Below, in pieces: positions 63,023 to 64,000 of a DNA stretch of 64,000 bases (positions within the stretch are counted from its first letter, which is position 1; the number at the start of each line of letters is the position of its first letter). The translations under genes and the position numbers were made by a program. A model generated the notes under the pieces. That model did no database searches. It was given only the letters and a program-made list of their open reading frames with translations, and had not been told where the DNA came from. The DNA comes from Cohnella rhizosphaerae (lineage in GTDB: Bacteria; Bacillota; Bacilli; Paenibacillales; Paenibacillaceae): assembly GCF_029525575.1 (NCBI RefSeq), contig NZ_JAPDIA010000008.1, positions 124,001 to 188,000 of the forward strand. Reading direction: 5' to 3'.

Positions 63023-64000
63023 GTGCGGTTAGTTCGTGCAGACCAGCTGGCGGAAGGCGACAAGCTGGGGAGAAGCTTGTATACGGCCGATGGACGTCTC
63101 ATATTGAGGCAAGGCGTCGTGCTCAACCGGCGTTTGATCGAAGGCTTGAAAAAGCGCAGCCTCCGCTATTTAATGATCGAGACGACGGAGGCATGGGGCG
63201 CCGACCCTAAAGCGCTGAAGGAAAATCTGCGGGATCAAATGAAAGACCTGCTGAATCTCGTGATGGATACCGTCCTGCGCGGCGGCGCGGTACCCGTCGA
63301 GCCGGTGCTCGAATGGTCCGAGCATATGTCGCGGATCGTCATGGAAGAGCGAGACTTGCTGTATCACTTCGAAGATCTGCTGCGCGGAGACGCCAATCTG
63401 ATCGCGCACAGCGTCAACGTATGTTTCCTGTCGATGCTGACGGCCAAAGCGCTCGGCTACAACAAGCAGCGGATTCAGAACGTCGCCGTGGGCAGTCTGC
63501 TGCACGATATCGGGCTGTTCAGGCCTCACGACGGTACGATGCTGATCAACCATCCGCAGGTCGGGTACGACCTGCTTCGGCAGACCCCGGGCGTAGAGCC
63601 GCCTGCGCTCCGCATCGTGATGCAGCACCACGAACAGCTGGACGGCAGAGGCTTCCCGCACGGGACGAGGGGCGCGGAACTTTCGGAGGAAGCGCAAATT
63701 TGCGGGTTATGCAGCGATTTCGACTATTTTATGAACGATCGGCTCGCGGACAAGCTTCCTTGTGGAGGAATTGAATACGTCATGTCGAAAATAGATACTT
63801 CATACAGCTATGTCGTCGTCCGCGGCTTCCTGAAGGCATTCGTCCCGTATCCGGTCGGAACCGAGCTCCGGCTGACCGGAGGTCTTCACGCGACGGTCGT
63901 CGAACTGAACAAAGGACATCTGGCCCGGCCGATCGTCCGGCTGACCCAGTTCGGCACGAAGTTCAACCTGATGGAGCATCCAAGCTTTATGGTGGAGGCT
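63023..64000 (+). CDS. HD-GYP domain protein (3' truncated by window)
   Basis: At least 326 residues of an HD-GYP-type phosphohydrolase, a class that commonly degrades cyclic di-GMP or related dinucleotides. The metal-binding HD pair is in AVGSLLHDIGLFRP near residue 158, preceded by IAHSVNVCFLSML near 131. The GYP-like signature is represented by MQHHEQLDGRGFPHG near 205. An N-terminal domain (residues 1-120) is unassigned. After the HD core comes a segment ending ATVVELNKGHLARPIV. The GTG at 63023 is chosen for GGGAGTGA 7 bases upstream. In B. subtilis lepA occupies this position, so synteny changes here. Confidence 0.88.
   Translation, partial: MRLVRADQLAEGDKLGRSLYTADGRLILRQGVVLNRRLIEGLKKRSLRYLMIETTEAWGADPKALKENLRDQMKDLLNLVMDTVLRGGAVPVEPVLEWSEHMSRIVMEERDLLYHFEDLLRGDANLIAHSVNVCFLSMLTAKALGYNKQRIQNVAVGSLLHDIGLFRPHDGTMLINHPQVGYDLLRQTPGVEPPALRIVMQHHEQLDGRGFPHGTRGAELSEEAQICGLCSDFDYFMNDRLADKLPCGGIEYVMSKIDTSYSYVVVRGFLKAFVPYPVGTELRLTGGLHATVVELNKGHLARPIVRLTQFGTKFNLMEHPSFMVEA

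Overview
This is a GC-rich Firmicutes chromosome segment from an endospore former, most likely a member of the Paenibacillaceae (Cohnella-like). The evidence is sigK, the spoVAC-spoVAD-spoVAE set, gpr and spoIIP, the complete yqeG-to-comEC housekeeping/competence block, a leuS T-box, and carbohydrate ABC and YesM/YesN-type signalling genes. Codon use is strongly GC-biased and TTG/GTG starts are common. The genus assignment is inference.

Layout. 1-860: 3' end of sbcC and a small unknown gene. 930-4490: gene-poor stretch with a 38-40 bp tandem array, a short inverted-repeat element, a broken IS110-family transposase and a 16-copy 51-bp array. 4544-7334: sigK (minus) and spoVAC/D/E. 7618-12065: MoxR ATPase, DUF58 protein and TgpA-like transglutaminase. 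12171-18457: yqeG, yqeH, aroE, yhbY, nadD, yqeK, rsfS, an S1-domain protein and yqeM. 18666-21616: divergent MMPL transporter and TetR regulator. 21631-24465: T-box-controlled leuS. 24524-30166: comER (minus), comEA, comEB, comEC, with a repeat array between comEB and comEC. 30383-32088: ECF sigma factor and anti-sigma factor. 32294-33331: holA. 33641-46161: a full beta-oxidation divergon, fadR-etfB-etfA leftward and fadF-fadN-fadA-fadE-lcfA-thioesterase rightward, with a FadR box between. 46227-47691: rpsT (minus) and gpr. 48476-60324: a mannan/mannooligosaccharide cassette (two-component system, two ABC permeases, LacI regulator, GH113-like glycosidase, cellobiose 2-epimerase, GH130 phosphorylase, substrate-binding lipoprotein). 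61112-64000: spoIIP, yqxA and the start of an HD-GYP gene.

How the genes work together. In B. subtilis the order yqeG...comEC, holA, rpsT, gpr, spoIIP, yqxA is nearly continuous. Here two metabolic modules sit inside it: beta-oxidation between holA and rpsT, and mannan use between gpr and spoIIP. The mannan cassette would import mannooligosaccharides or mannobiose, epimerise the reducing end (mannose to glucose) and phosphorolyse mannosyl-glucose. Shared GATAAC-type palindromes before lacI, the glycosidase and the lipoprotein suggest one LacI regulon, and cre-like sites suggest CcpA control.

Two window-wide signals matter most. First, four intergenic tandem arrays with a period close to 51 bp (3667-4482, 27139-27372, 47852-48250, 60476-60860) appear to share a core ending in GGAACAA, and they lie where conserved gene order is broken. 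Second, about 28 apparent frameshifts in 21 genes are all single extra bases in homopolymer runs of 5-8. Removing one base per site restores family-like proteins whose corrected lengths are all divisible by three. These are most simply sequence errors, so those genes are annotated here as whole genes.
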